A stretch of 64,000 nt of DNA from the NCBI GenBank assembly GCA_016709675.1, contig JADJMH010000023.1, forward strand, positions 22,675-86,674. Reading direction: 5' to 3'. Of this stretch, positions 8,156 through 20,297 are shown piece after piece (the first letter of the stretch is position 1; every line of letters starts with the position of its first letter). The DNA is from Candidatus Accumulibacter proximus (GTDB taxonomy: Bacteria; Pseudomonadota; Gammaproteobacteria; Burkholderiales; Rhodocyclaceae). The position numbers and the translations under genes are program-made. The notes beneath the pieces were generated by a model. That model saw only the letters and a list, made by a program, of their open reading frames with translations. It was not told the DNA's origin and did no database searches.

Positions 8156-10412
8156 CTAGGTCTTGTACGAGTAACGGTAGACGTAACCCTTGTAGCCGTA
8201 ACGGTAATTCTGGCGACTGACGTTGAGGTCGTTGAAAACGAAGCCCTTGACCTGTACGCCGGCCTGATTGAGCCGCTTCACCGCCTGTTCGAGCTCGCGG
8301 ACCGGATGCTTGCCCGCCCGCGCAACCATCAGCGTTGCGCCGACATGCCGTCCGATGATCGCCGCATCGGAGACCGCCAGCACCGGCGGCGCATCAACAA
8401 TGACCGTATCGAAGCGCGCAGCGAGTTCGCTCAGCAGCACTTGAAAACGCGGATGCATCAGCAACTCGGAAGGATTCGGTGGAATCTGGCCGGTCGTGAC
8501 CACCCACAGCTTGGGCACCATGGTGGTCTTCAGGAGGTCTTCAAGGGTTGCCTGGCCGGAGACATACTCTGAAACACCGACCGCCCGCTCGAGGCCGAAC
8601 TCCTGGTGCAGGTGTCCCCGGCGCAGATCCGCATCGACGATCACGACCCGTTTGTCAACCTGTGCCAGGACCGCGCCAAGGTTCTTGGAGATGAAGCTCT
8701 TGCCCAGGCTCGGACTCGATCCGGTGATCAGCAGCGAGTTGCGCTGCGCGTCGAGGAGCGCGAAGTGAAGCGTCGTGCGCAGTCCGCGCAGGCTCTCGAC
8801 CGCGTCATCCTGCGGATACGATACCGCCAGCAGTTCACCGACGCCGCCGCGCGCCTTGCGATGCAATTCGATTTCGGTCTTGCTGTGCGGCACCGTGGCG
8901 TACACCGGCAGACCGAGCTGCGACTCGATGATCTCAGGGTCTTCCACGACCACCCGCAGCGAACGCAGTACCCAGATCGCCACCATGCTGACCAGCAGGC
9001 CGAGCAGCAGGGCAATTCCCAGGATCGCCGCCGCGCCCGCGCCAACTGGCTTGCGCGCAACAGCAGCGCTATCGATGACGCGCACGTCGCCGACCGTACC
9101 GGCTTTGGATACCCGCAACTGCTGCGCCGTGTTGAGCAGCTCGGTGTATAGCCGGTTGGAGACCTCGACGTCGCGCGCCAGCCGCAGAACGGTCTGCTGG
9201 GTATCGGGCAGGCGCGAAACCTCGCCGTCAAACTGCTTGCGGCGATCGTTGAGGCGCGCCAGCTTGTTGTCTACCGCCTGGATCCGGGGGTGCTCCGGGG
9301 TGAAGTTCTGGCGCAGTTCGTCACGCTCCTGCTTGAGCAACACCGCGGCATTCTCGACTTCAACCAGCGACTTCAGGATGCCCTGCGTCTCCAGGCTCAG
9401 ATCGAGCGAGCCGCGGCTCTGGCGATAATTGTTGTAGGCCGCCTCGGCGCTGTCCACCTGCGTCTTGAGCGCAGGCAACTGGGTTTCGAGGAACTTGAGC
9501 GTTTTCTCGGCTTCAGCCGACCGCCGCTCGACGTTCTGCCGGACGTAGGTATTGAGGATGTCATCCAGTACCAGACCGATCTCTGCCGGGTCATTCCCCC
9601 GTCAGGCTCAGCTCGAGAACGCCTGACTTCTTTCCCCGTTCCTTGACCGAGTAGTTGCGACGCAGATCGTCAATCGCCGCTTCAGCAGAGCGTTTCGTCA
9701 ACCGGAACTGCGTACCCGGCCGCGCCCTGAGTTGCGCGACAAAAATGGAGTAGCCCTGGCCACTGGCGCGCGTCCCTGCCTTTCCCTTGAGGACCAGGCG
9801 GTCATCGTCGTCAAAGATTTCGAACGTCCCGCCCTCACCGGCGATCAGGGTGTGTCGCTGGTCGAGCGCGTGCGGGGGAACGTCGAGCGAATCGACCTGG
9901 ATCCGTTCGCCGCCCCAGGCGAAGCTCGAAAAACCAAGCCATGCAGAGTTCGGCTCGTCGCCCTCATAGCGCCGGGCAAACGCACCGCCAATCAACGGCA
10001 GCGTCCTCGGCACGGCAACGATGTCGAGCTTGAGTTTATTCACCACTCGTCCAAGAACCATCCGCGAGCTGAGGATCTCGACCTCGGCAGAAACCGTCGT
10101 ATCGTCCCCCAACAGTGGTTGCAAAGCCTTCAGCGAGCCGACGCCGGAGCTTTTTTCTTCGACCTGGAGCAAGCCATCCGCCCGGTACACCGGCTTGGCC
10201 ACCAGCACCCAGGCCAGACCGAGGGCCAGCGCCAAAAGGCTGATCGCCGCAATCAGCCAGCGGTAGTCCATCAGTACGGCAATGATCTCGCCCAGAGCCA
10301 GGCCTTCATCGTCTTCTTCCGCGGCAGCCTGCTGCATCGGCTGCGTGGCGGCTGTGGTCATACCGGGGACGCTGCCCGCATTCGGAAAGGGTCTTGAGTG
10401 ATCGTTGTCCAT
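8156..10412 (-). CDS. wzc: Wzc-like polysaccharide chain-length tyrosine autokinase (one frameshift)
   Basis: An inner-membrane co-polymerase that sets chain length and drives export of exopolysaccharide through autophosphorylation. The N-terminal part (10412 to about 9595) has the first membrane helix (WLIAAISLLALALGLAWVL) and the Wzz domain. The second part (to 8156) has the coiled-coil region, a second helix and the BY-kinase: Walker A GSSPSLGKSF, Walker A' VIVDADLRRG, Walker B VIVDAPPVLAV, and a tyrosine-rich tail (YRYGYKGYVYRYSYKT). The frame breaks at a run of five C on the + strand (9596-9600). Removing one base restores ...SLTGNDPAEIGLVLDDI, so a homopolymer sequencing error or phase-type slip is likely. 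Corrected length is about 751 residues. It follows wza on the same strand. Confidence 0.88.
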
Positions 10413-10532
10413 TGGTTGTCCGTGGTTGTGGTCGCCGGGCAGCGCGCCGGGCCAAGCGTGGTGCGAGCAAGCCGGCGGTCCTCAGCCGACAGGCTGGCCC
10501 AGCGACCGCCGGGAAGCGAGCCGGATCCGGCT

Positions 10533-11732
10533 TCAACGCGACGGCTGTCGGCCGCCGAAAAGTGGATAGTAGGTCTGGCTGGTCAGATTGAGCATAGTCG
10601 CAGTCGGCAGGATGTTCGCGATGACACGCTGCCAGCGAACAACCGGTGCCGTATCTACATAGATGATGTCGCGCGGCCGCAGCGGAAAGCGATCGGCGAG
10701 CAACAACGCGTCGGGCAGACGCGAATCGAGGTGGAACAGCTCGGGCGTATCGGCGTTGCCGCGCATGACGTAGATCCAGCGTGGATCGGCAGTATTCTGA
10801 TTGATGTAGCCGGCATCACTGAGCGCTTCGGCGAGCGTCGAACGCTTTCTGTTCATCACCAGCGAACCCGGCTTGGTGACTTCGCCAAGTACGAAGACCT
10901 TGTTGTAACTGCGATCGGCGACGTTGACGATGTCGCCCTGTTCAAGCAGCGCATTCTGCTCGCTGGCACCGTAGTCATACATCGCCTGGATATCGACCAG
11001 ATAGGTCGTCCCACGCCGGGTCAGCAGCACGCGGCTGTAATCCGCCTCCGCCGTGAAGCCGCCGGCGCGGTTGACCGCATCGAGAACGGTCATCGGAATA
11101 TCGGTCACCTGCTGAATGCCTGGCTTGGCCACCTCTCCTACGACATACACCTGCTGGCTACGGAAGGCGACCATCCGCACATCGAGCTGAACGCGCTCGA
11201 TGTACTTCGCCAGCTTGGCCGACAGGATCGCCCGTAACTCGCTGGTCGTCTTGCCCTGAGCCTTGATCACCCCGACGTAGGGATAGAAGATCGTCCCGTC
11301 CTCGGCAACCACCGTACCCGCTTGCTCAGCCGTACGGAAACTGCCCGCCGGGATGGTCAGTTCGGGGTGATCCCAGACGATGATCGAAATGATGTCGCCC
11401 GGACCGAGGCGGTATTCAGGCACCGACGCGGGGTTGTCACCGATGAAACGCGGATTGTCCTTTGTCGCCACCTTGGCGGAACTGGTACCATCGCCAATCG
11501 GCGGCCGCGCCGCCTGAAACATGTCGATGATCAGTTCGGCGGTAATCGGTTTGATCTTGATGTTGACCGGCGCGAGCAAGTCACCCTGCTGCACCGGTAG
11601 CCTGACGTCGGACTCGTCACGGTTGCTGTAACTCTGGTTACCGGGAATGATGGTGCAGCCCGCCACCACGCTCACGGCGAGACACATCAGCAGGCAACGG
11701 ATCCCGTCAGGCGGGACCAAAGAATGCTTCAT
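10533..11732 (-). CDS. wza: Polysaccharide export outer-membrane lipoprotein (Wza-like)
   Basis: Forms the outer-membrane channel for exopolysaccharide export with the Wzc-like kinase encoded downstream. The 399 residues begin with a lipoprotein signal peptide (lipobox VVAGC, cysteine near residue 26). A poly-export domain (YRLGPGDIISIIVWDHPEL, near 105) and two SLBB-type domains follow (VYVVGEVAKPG and VFVLGEVTKPG). The C-terminal stretch could form the outer-membrane helix. The ATG at 11732 is preceded by GAGGAG at 8 bases. A 120-base gap separates it from wzc. Confidence 0.93.
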   Translation of the reverse strand: MKHSLVPPDGIRCLLMCLAVSVVAGCTIIPGNQSYSNRDESDVRLPVQQGDLLAPVNIKIKPITAELIIDMFQAARPPIGDGTSSAKVATKDNPRFIGDNPASVPEYRLGPGDIISIIVWDHPELTIPAGSFRTAEQAGTVVAEDGTIFYPYVGVIKAQGKTTSELRAILSAKLAKYIERVQLDVRMVAFRSQQVYVVGEVAKPGIQQVTDIPMTVLDAVNRAGGFTAEADYSRVLLTRRGTTYLVDIQAMYDYGASEQNALLEQGDIVNVADRSYNKVFVLGEVTKPGSLVMNRKRSTLAEALSDAGYINQNTADPRWIYVMRGNADTPELFHLDSRLPDALLLADRFPLRPRDIIYVDTAPVVRWQRVIANILPTATMLNLTSQTYYPLFGGRQPSR

Positions 11733-12044
11733 GCCGAACTCCTCATATCATTTCCTCATTGCTGCTGCCGAGAACCTCTCGACGACGGGCGCCGCGCAGT
11801 TTACCCCCAGCTGGTGCATTGCGCAAAGACACCCGCGCCTGCAGCCGGCCTGATCCGCCCACGCAGGGCAGCTCGGCAAACGTTCGGCCAAAGGAAGGTG
11901 AGCCGGTAGGCTGCGACTTGCAGCCACCCCGGAAGAGCGATGCTGGCGCCAATGGCAGGGAACTTCCGGATCGCAGGTGAAGGATAACGCGAGTCGACAG
12001 CAGCAACAGCGCCTTATTTCACATCCGGGTGAAGATCAAGCGGC
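11733..12044. other. 312-base gap between wzb and wza
   Basis: No coding frame here resembles a protein. The part next to 11732 holds the ribosome binding site of wza and presumably its promoter, but I see no convincing -35/-10 pair. Short overlapping open frames on both strands look like noise. Confidence 0.4.
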
Positions 12045-12485
12045 TCAGCAAAGCTTGCTGACCCACGGATCAAGCGCTTCATCGATCAACTGCAGCGCTT
12101 CGGCGTGTGCTGCGTCTCCTCGCCGATAGGGGTCGGGAATCTCGGTCTTGGTCCAGTGCCCGAGAAGAAAAGTCTTGCCACGCGCCGTCGGGTCCATCGC
12201 CAGCACCGCATCCCGGTGGTGTTTCTCCATGACCAGAACAAGTTCGGCCCAGCGCAGACGCTCGGGCGTGAGCTGGCTGGCACGATGGGCGCTGAGGTCC
12301 ACGCCACGAGCATTCATCATTGTGCGGGTCGCTTCTTCTGCCGGATGATTGACCAGCGCGCCAATGCCGGCGGAGCGCGCTTCAACCCGCTTCCCGGCCC
12401 TTTCAATACGCTGACGCAGCAGAAACTCTGCCGCCGGGCTGCGACAAATGTTGCCAGTACACACGGTGAGAATTCTGCTGAACAT
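12045..12485 (-). CDS. wzb: Low-molecular-weight protein-tyrosine phosphatase (Wzb-like)
   Basis: Cytoplasmic phosphatase that dephosphorylates the tyrosine-rich tail of the Wzc-type kinase, keeping polysaccharide export cycling. At 146 residues it is the family's usual size. It has the catalytic P-loop VCTGNICRSP (residues 8-17, nucleophile Cys9) and the general-acid DP motif EIPDPYRRG near residue 115. It starts 6 bases after the WecA-like gene and is probably co-transcribed with it. Confidence 0.94.
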   Translation of the reverse strand: MFSRILTVCTGNICRSPAAEFLLRQRIERAGKRVEARSAGIGALVNHPAEEATRTMMNARGVDLSAHRASQLTPERLRWAELVLVMEKHHRDAVLAMDPTARGKTFLLGHWTKTEIPDPYRRGDAAHAEALQLIDEALDPWVSKLC

Positions 12486-12491
12486 ATCAGT

Positions 12492-14030
12492 TCACAGGCA
12501 TGGCGGGGGAACGCTGACTTCACATCCCGTACCATCGTCGACCATGAAGTGACCACGCTCCACAGAATAGATCAAGGAGCTTCGGACGTCGCGGCGGTCG
12601 GGCCCGCGATCGCCTCCAGCCATCGCGCCCGCCGAAGGGTCGCTGGTAGCGCTGCGGCACATGAACAGGCGTACCTCAACTCCCTGGTGCCCGGCGAGAC
12701 GCTTTTTCAGACGCAGCGCATCACGCTGGATCCTGCCGATCAGATGCTCATCACCGTTGGCAGGAATTTCCACCACGACGTAAACGTTGCGTCCGTCGGT
12801 TCCGCATTTGTTCATCTCATAAACGCCCAGCCGGTAATCGTGAGCGTTGCCAAGCCCCGCCGAAATCAGCGCGACAGTCTCCGGAGACTTCTCCCGGCGC
12901 AGATAGCCGACAAAGATGCCGCACACATCGACCGATGGCAAACCGAGCCAGCGACCCAAGCGGCGCAAGCCGGGAACCAGGCGCCAGGGTCGCAGGATCA
13001 CCAGGAGATACCCCGCGAATACGCCGAGAAACAACCAGAACATCAGATAGTCGGGTACACCCAGCAGAAGACCGCAGACCCCGATCAGGGCAAAGACCAG
13101 CTGCATGAGCACAGCCACCGCAACGATGTCGTACACGCGAAACCCGGCGCGAACGAAGAGGTGATGAAAGTGGTGACGGTCAGGCCGGAACGGCGACTTG
13201 CCCAGCCAGAAACGGCGCAGCATGACGCCAACCGTATCCATCAGTGGCAACGCGAACAACCAGAGGGCGGTGACCGGCGTCATCGCTGCCCGTTCCCCCT
13301 GCGACAAGTCAATGAACAGCCAAGCAAAAAGGAAGCCCAGCAGCATGCTGCCGTTATCGCCAAGGAAAACACGCGCGCGTCGGTTACCGGGATAGCGCAG
13401 GTTGAAGTAGAGGAAACCGGCGACGCCACCCATCAGCGCGACCAGGAAGAAGACATAGGCACCATGATCGCCGTAATGGGCGACAATGGCGGTCAGCGCC
13501 AGACTGAACAGGCTCACCGAGCCTGACAGGCCATCGATGCCGTCGATCATGTTGACGGCATTGATCAGACCAATGGTGGCGAATACTGTCACGGGAACGG
13601 CCAGCCAGCCGAGATCGACCATGACGCCAGGCAGCAGCTCGCCAAGCGAGCGGAGCTCAACGCCGCCGATGAAGACCATCGACAGCGCAACCATGGCCTG
13701 GACAAGAAAACGGGGTTTGAAGCCGAGGTGCCAGATGTCGTCGGCAAGGCCGGTCACGAAGATGAGCACTGCGCCAAGAATCAGCCCTGGCACGGGAGCG
13801 AGTACAGTCCCGCCAAAGAAACCGTCGCCCAGCAGGGACGCGCTGAGGAGCACGGCAATCAGGCCGAAGCCACCGGCGAAAGGGGTGACAGCCTCGTGCT
13901 GCTTGTGCCCGCCCGGCCGATCGAGTATCCCGAGACGAGCCGCAAGGGCACTGCCGAGCCGGATTGCCACACCCGAGATCAGCAGACAAGCGGCGAACAA
14001 GACAAGCAGCTCCAAGGCTACCTCCACCAT
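12492..14030 (-). CDS. WecA/MraY-family undecaprenyl-phosphate sugar-1-phosphate transferase with C-terminal extension
   Basis: Membrane enzyme that starts repeat-unit assembly by moving a sugar-1-phosphate (commonly GlcNAc-1-P) onto undecaprenyl phosphate. About eleven hydrophobic helices fill residues 1-350. Family motifs are VTGLADDIW, NMIDGIDGLSGSV, FLGDNGSMLLGF and the WecA-type His motif RHHFHHLF near residue 290. Residues from about 360 to 512 form a hydrophilic extension beyond the usual WecA length that resembles no domain I know. The gene precedes wzb with a 6-base gap, forming the head of the exopolysaccharide block. Sugar specificity is not readable. Confidence 0.88.
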   Translation of the reverse strand: MVEVALELLVLFAACLLISGVAIRLGSALAARLGILDRPGGHKQHEAVTPFAGGFGLIAVLLSASLLGDGFFGGTVLAPVPGLILGAVLIFVTGLADDIWHLGFKPRFLVQAMVALSMVFIGGVELRSLGELLPGVMVDLGWLAVPVTVFATIGLINAVNMIDGIDGLSGSVSLFSLALTAIVAHYGDHGAYVFFLVALMGGVAGFLYFNLRYPGNRRARVFLGDNGSMLLGFLFAWLFIDLSQGERAAMTPVTALWLFALPLMDTVGVMLRRFWLGKSPFRPDRHHFHHLFVRAGFRVYDIVAVAVLMQLVFALIGVCGLLLGVPDYLMFWLFLGVFAGYLLVILRPWRLVPGLRRLGRWLGLPSVDVCGIFVGYLRREKSPETVALISAGLGNAHDYRLGVYEMNKCGTDGRNVYVVVEIPANGDEHLIGRIQRDALRLKKRLAGHQGVEVRLFMCRSATSDPSAGAMAGGDRGPDRRDVRSSLIYSVERGHFMVDDGTGCEVSVPPPCL

Positions 14031-14094
14031 TCACGGGCAAGGCCGCGGCCGTGCCCAGAACTCACTTTCGAGCGATCAGTCCGTGCCGCTCGAC

Positions 14095-14118
14095 AAAAGA
14101 AGAGCCCTTGCGGGCTCT
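14095..14118 (-). terminator. Intrinsic terminator after the PEP-CTERM gene
   Basis: AGAGCCC and GGGCTCT form a 7-bp stem with loop TTGC. On the minus strand it is followed by TTCTTTTG. It lies 50 bases past the stop of the PEP-CTERM gene, which would separate that gene from the wecA-like operon. Confidence 0.75.
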
Positions 14119-14167
14119 GCTTGAAGACCCTCGCCGCGCTTGCGCGCCGGTGAACTCTCAGGCTAAC

Positions 14168-14950
14168 TCAGACCCGACGGCGACGGCCGAGGAGCAGGCC
14201 GACGAGACCGATACCCAGCAGCGCCAGCGATTCGGGTTCCGGAGCGGGATAAACGCCACTGTAGGAGCGGCCATCTGCCGTTGCATAGCCAGTCCGCGAG
14301 GCAGTAAAGTAATACACGTACTGTCCCGGACCACCATCAACCGACAGCTTCACCACTTCACTGGCTTGCGCAAAACTCACAGGGCTGAGGTCATCGGTCG
14401 TTCCAGGGATTGCGGCATTGGCCACACCGATCAGACCATTCAGGAAGTCAGTTGCGTCGTACAGGCCGTCCAGACTGACACGAATGCCAGCAGCAGAGCT
14501 ATGAACAGACGAAACATTAGGATCGCTGAGAAGTTTCCAGCCGTCGACTAGCAGCAACCCCACCAAGGCGTCTTCTTGAGTGGTGTTCAGAGTCTGTCCC
14601 ACCGATGCGAACGCACCCGTAATGTAACTTTTCGCCAGCGCATTGGTATTAGCCGTCCAGTCCGTAAAAATCAGACTGCTTAGAACCACGCTGCTGCTGC
14701 CGACCGTGCCAGTAAGAGTAGTGGCTGGGCCAACACCAAACTTGCCTAACTCCACGTTACCAGCGCCGCTCAAAGCGGCTGTGATGTCGGCGTCACTACA
14801 AGGTGTTTTCGACACCAAGACCGAGGAGCCTGGGGCACTTGGTAACCAGGTTTGGCAAGTACCACTCGCGGTAAAAGCATTTGCCGACGCCGAAGCGGTC
14901 ATCGCCAGCACCGCCAAAGCGATTCTTGTCTTGCTAGATAGTAGATTCAT
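14168..14950 (-). CDS. PEP-CTERM sorting-domain exported protein
   Basis: A 260-residue secreted protein of unknown role. It has a Sec signal peptide (MNLLSSKTRIALAVLAM, probable cleavage near ASANA) and ends in a PEP-CTERM anchor: PAPEPESLALLGIGLVGLLL followed by an arginine cluster. Such proteins are cleaved and attached by an exosortase in species that make exopolysaccharide, which suits the adjacent polysaccharide genes. The start is set at 14950 because GGAG lies 8 bases upstream; an ATG 24 codons earlier lacks this. The two cysteines in the mature N terminus could form a disulfide. The middle domain is not recognised. No exosortase gene is in the window. Confidence 0.85.
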   Translation of the reverse strand: MNLLSSKTRIALAVLAMTASASANAFTASGTCQTWLPSAPGSSVLVSKTPCSDADITAALSGAGNVELGKFGVGPATTLTGTVGSSSVVLSSLIFTDWTANTNALAKSYITGAFASVGQTLNTTQEDALVGLLLVDGWKLLSDPNVSSVHSSAAGIRVSLDGLYDATDFLNGLIGVANAAIPGTTDDLSPVSFAQASEVVKLSVDGGPGQYVYYFTASRTGYATADGRSYSGVYPAPEPESLALLGIGLVGLLLGRRRRV

Positions 14951-15459
14951 TGAGAACTCCTTCACGTCAATCAACAGCCCTTTTCGGAGACCGGTTGATG
15001 GGGGTTTAAATGGCATCCACAAGTCTTGGCTCTCGGAAACCCGGCAACACCTACCCGGACCTCCTCAACAAAACCTGACTCACTTCCTAGATAGCAAAAT
15101 CCATGCCCAAAAAATAATTGCCCATAAAAGCAGTTGCTTAACCATTTCCGCCTCCGACAGGATAGCCGCGGTGTAAAAAAAACCGACACTTCGTTCCTCG
15201 CGTACCGCATCCAGGTCGCCAGGTTCGCTCTGGGGAAGCCAGGCGTTTGCGCGCAAAACAGCATCCTACCAACCCGGACTGACCCCTACAGTAAAGCCGC
15301 CCCGGGGCCACACCGCGAAGCTGGTGCCCGGCCGCAGCGCCAATACAGGTCCACTAGGGCGCCCGAATCCGGCCTCCCGAGGTAGCCGTTGAACGGCTAC
15401 GCACCGCCCGCCGATCGTCTTTCGCTGCGCCGCGACGACCAACCCCGGCGATGATTGCC
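14951..15459. other. Gene-free stretch between the PEP-CTERM gene and the glycine operon promoter
   Basis: About 500 bases with no frame that resembles a protein. The left part is less GC-rich than its surroundings and should hold the divergent promoter of the PEP-CTERM gene. A run of nine A near 15174-15182 is the only notable feature. Confidence 0.4.
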
Positions 15460-15489
15460 TTGCGAGCCCAGCCCCCGGCGCGGTATAGT
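15460..15489 (+). promoter_or_regulatory. Candidate sigma-70 promoter of the gcv operon
   Basis: TTGCGA at 15460-15465 and TATAGT at 15484-15489 are 18 bases apart and lie directly before the riboswitch aptamer. The match is to consensus only; no start site is known. Confidence 0.55.
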
Positions 15490-15499
15490 CGCGTCGCGA

Positions 15500-15690
15500 A
15501 TGGGAGAGGGCGACAGTGTCGCCGCCGACGGCGCAATCCACCCGGAAACGCTCAGGCAAAAGGACCGTTCGTGCAATGAACTCTGGAGAGCGGCGCACGC
15601 TGTTGGCGAAGCGCCCACCGATGGGGCAAGGGCGGCTGCGACTGATGGGAGCCGGCCGACAATCTCTCAGGTACATGGACAGGGGGGTGA
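15500..15690 (+). promoter_or_regulatory. Tandem glycine riboswitch
   Basis: Two consecutive glycine aptamers in the leader of gcvT. The first (about 15500-15591) has GGGAGAG, then CTCAGGCAAAAGGAC and the closing CTCTGGAGAG. The second (about 15594-15690) has CACCGATGGGGCAAG, then AATCTCTCAGGTACA and GGACAGGGGG. These are the conserved core strings of the Rfam glycine riboswitch class, and the tandem arrangement is typical. Glycine binding is expected to raise expression of the glycine cleavage genes. Boundaries are approximate. Confidence 0.93.
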
Positions 15691-15714
15691 ACTCGAATCG
15701 GGTTCGCCCCTTTT
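15684..15714 (+). terminator. Riboswitch expression-platform terminator
   Basis: GGGGTGAAC at 15684-15692 pairs with GTTCGCCCC at 15702-15710 (one G-T wobble), followed by TTTTCTGTTT. Its left arm overlaps the 3' end of the second aptamer (P1 side), so ligand binding could prevent the hairpin and let transcription continue into gcvT. The mechanism is inferred. Confidence 0.75.
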
Positions 15715-15761
15715 CTGTTTCTTGAATCCACTCCAACAAGTGCTCCTTATGGATTGATACG

Positions 15762-16850
15762 ATGAAGAAAACTGTCCTCAACGCTGGCCACCGCCAAAGC
15801 GGCGCCCGAATGGTCGATTTCGGCGGCTGGGAGATGCCTCTGCACTACGGTTCGCAGATCGAGGAACATCACGCGGTGCGCCGCGACGCCGGGATGTTCG
15901 ACGTCTCGCACATGTGCGCCGTCGATGTGGCGGGTCGCGACGCCGGTACTTTTCTCCGCCGCCTGCTGGCCAATAATGTCGACCGACTGAAGGTCCCCGG
16001 CAAGGCACTGTACAGCGCGATGCTCAACGAGGCCGGCGGGGTGATCGACGATCTGATCGTGTATTACCTCGACGACCGCAGCTACCGGGTGGTGGTCAAC
16101 GCTGGCACTGCCGAGAAGGATCTGGACTGGATGGCTGCCCGCCGTGACCAGTGGCAGCTTGCGGTCCACATCACGCCGCGCCGCGAGGGCGCCGGGGCGC
16201 TGGCGATGATTGCCGTCCAGGGACCGAATGCTCGCCGGAAAGTGTGGCAGGTACTGCCCGAGTGCCGGGCAGCCAGCGAAGCGCTGAAGCCCTTCTTTGC
16301 CGCCGTCGTTGGCGACCACTTCATCGCCAGTACCGGCTACACCGGTGAAGACGGCTACGAGATCACCCTGCCGGCCGCCCAGGCCGACCGGCTCTGGCAG
16401 GCACTCGCCGCAGCGGGTGTGCGGCCGTGTGGGCTGGGCGCCCGCGACACGCTGCGCCTCGAGGCCGGCATGAATCTCTACGGCCAGGATATGGACGAAA
16501 CGGTTTCGCCGCTCGACGCCGGCCTGGCCTGGACGGTCGATCTCGTTTCACCGCGCGACTTCGTCGGCAAGGCCGCCCTCCTCGCCCGGCCGCAGCAAGT
16601 CCGGTTTCTCGGCCTGGTGCTGCTCGACCGGGGCGTGCTGCGAGCCCACCAACCGGTGCACACCACCCATGGCGACGGTGAGATCACCAGTGGCAGCTTC
16701 TCCCCGACAATGCAGCAATCGATCGCCCTCGCCCGCCTGCCGCTCGCCGTGACGCTCGGCGACGCGGTACAGGTGGCGATTCGCGACAAACGGCTCGCTG
16801 CCCGGGTGGTCAAACCCCCGTTCGTCAGGAACGGTCATATCCTCGTTTGA
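15762..16850 (+). CDS. gcvT: Aminomethyltransferase, glycine cleavage T protein
   Basis: Takes the aminomethyl group from lipoylated GcvH, releases ammonia and forms methylene-tetrahydrofolate. The 362 residues show the family N terminus (VDFGGWEMPLHYGSQIEEH), MFDVSHM, the folate-binding GYTGEDGYEI region near residue 190 and LRLEAGMNLYGQDMDE near 230. The start ATG at 15762 is 48 bases past the riboswitch terminator. First gene of gcvT-gcvH-gcvP, controlled by the upstream glycine riboswitch. Confidence 0.96.
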   Translation: MKKTVLNAGHRQSGARMVDFGGWEMPLHYGSQIEEHHAVRRDAGMFDVSHMCAVDVAGRDAGTFLRRLLANNVDRLKVPGKALYSAMLNEAGGVIDDLIVYYLDDRSYRVVVNAGTAEKDLDWMAARRDQWQLAVHITPRREGAGALAMIAVQGPNARRKVWQVLPECRAASEALKPFFAAVVGDHFIASTGYTGEDGYEITLPAAQADRLWQALAAAGVRPCGLGARDTLRLEAGMNLYGQDMDETVSPLDAGLAWTVDLVSPRDFVGKAALLARPQQVRFLGLVLLDRGVLRAHQPVHTTHGDGEITSGSFSPTMQQSIALARLPLAVTLGDAVQVAIRDKRLAARVVKPPFVRNGHILV

Positions 16851-16898
16851 TTTCATGGCATCAATGGCCAGACTTGATCTTATTTATCAGGAGAGAAG

Positions 16899-17282
16899 AT
16901 GAACATCCCCGCCGACCTCAAGTACACCAGGAGTCACGAATGGGTCCGCGCCGAAGCGGACGGCATCGTCACCGTCGGCATCTCCGACCATGCCCAGGAG
17001 CTGCTTGGCGACCTGGTTTTCATCGAATTGCCGGAGATCGGCCGCGCGCTTGCCGCCGAACAGGAAGCCGCTGTCGTTGAATCGGTCAAGGCCGCGGCCG
17101 ACGTCTACGCGCCGATTGCCGGAACCGTCGTCGAGGTCAACCAGGGGGCGGTCGATGCCCCCGAACTGGTCAATCAGGACGCCTATGCTGCCTGGCTGTT
17201 CAGGATGAAGCCGACCACCGCCGGCGACCTCGACGGCCTGCTCGATGCCGCTGCCTACCGGCAGATCGTTGACGCCGCCTAG
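16899..17282 (+). CDS. gcvH: Glycine cleavage system H protein
   Basis: Lipoyl carrier that shuttles the aminomethyl intermediate between GcvP and GcvT. It has 127 residues, standard for the family. The lipoylation lysine is in VVESVKAAADVYAP (Lys64 or close). GGAGAGAAG sits just before the ATG. It lies 48 bases after gcvT and 28 before gcvP on the same strand. Confidence 0.96.
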   Translation: MNIPADLKYTRSHEWVRAEADGIVTVGISDHAQELLGDLVFIELPEIGRALAAEQEAAVVESVKAAADVYAPIAGTVVEVNQGAVDAPELVNQDAYAAWLFRMKPTTAGDLDGLLDAAAYRQIVDAA

Positions 17283-17310
17283 GCCAATGGAAGCGCTACC
17301 GGAAGACGCC

Positions 17311-20215
<2,905 letters not shown>

Positions 20216-20297
20216 GCAGGAGCGGCGCGCACCCCGGGCGATTTCTGATTACACTTCCCTCTCCCCAGACAACGATTCCATTCCCGGAGACATCAGG

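Noticed and set aside
12105..13526. 473-residue plus-strand open frame
   Set aside because: Antisense to wzb and the WecA-like gene, both of which have clear motifs; no domain is visible.
15266..15781. Minus-strand open frame across the gcvT leader
   Set aside because: It covers the glycine riboswitch, whose conserved bases explain the sequence.
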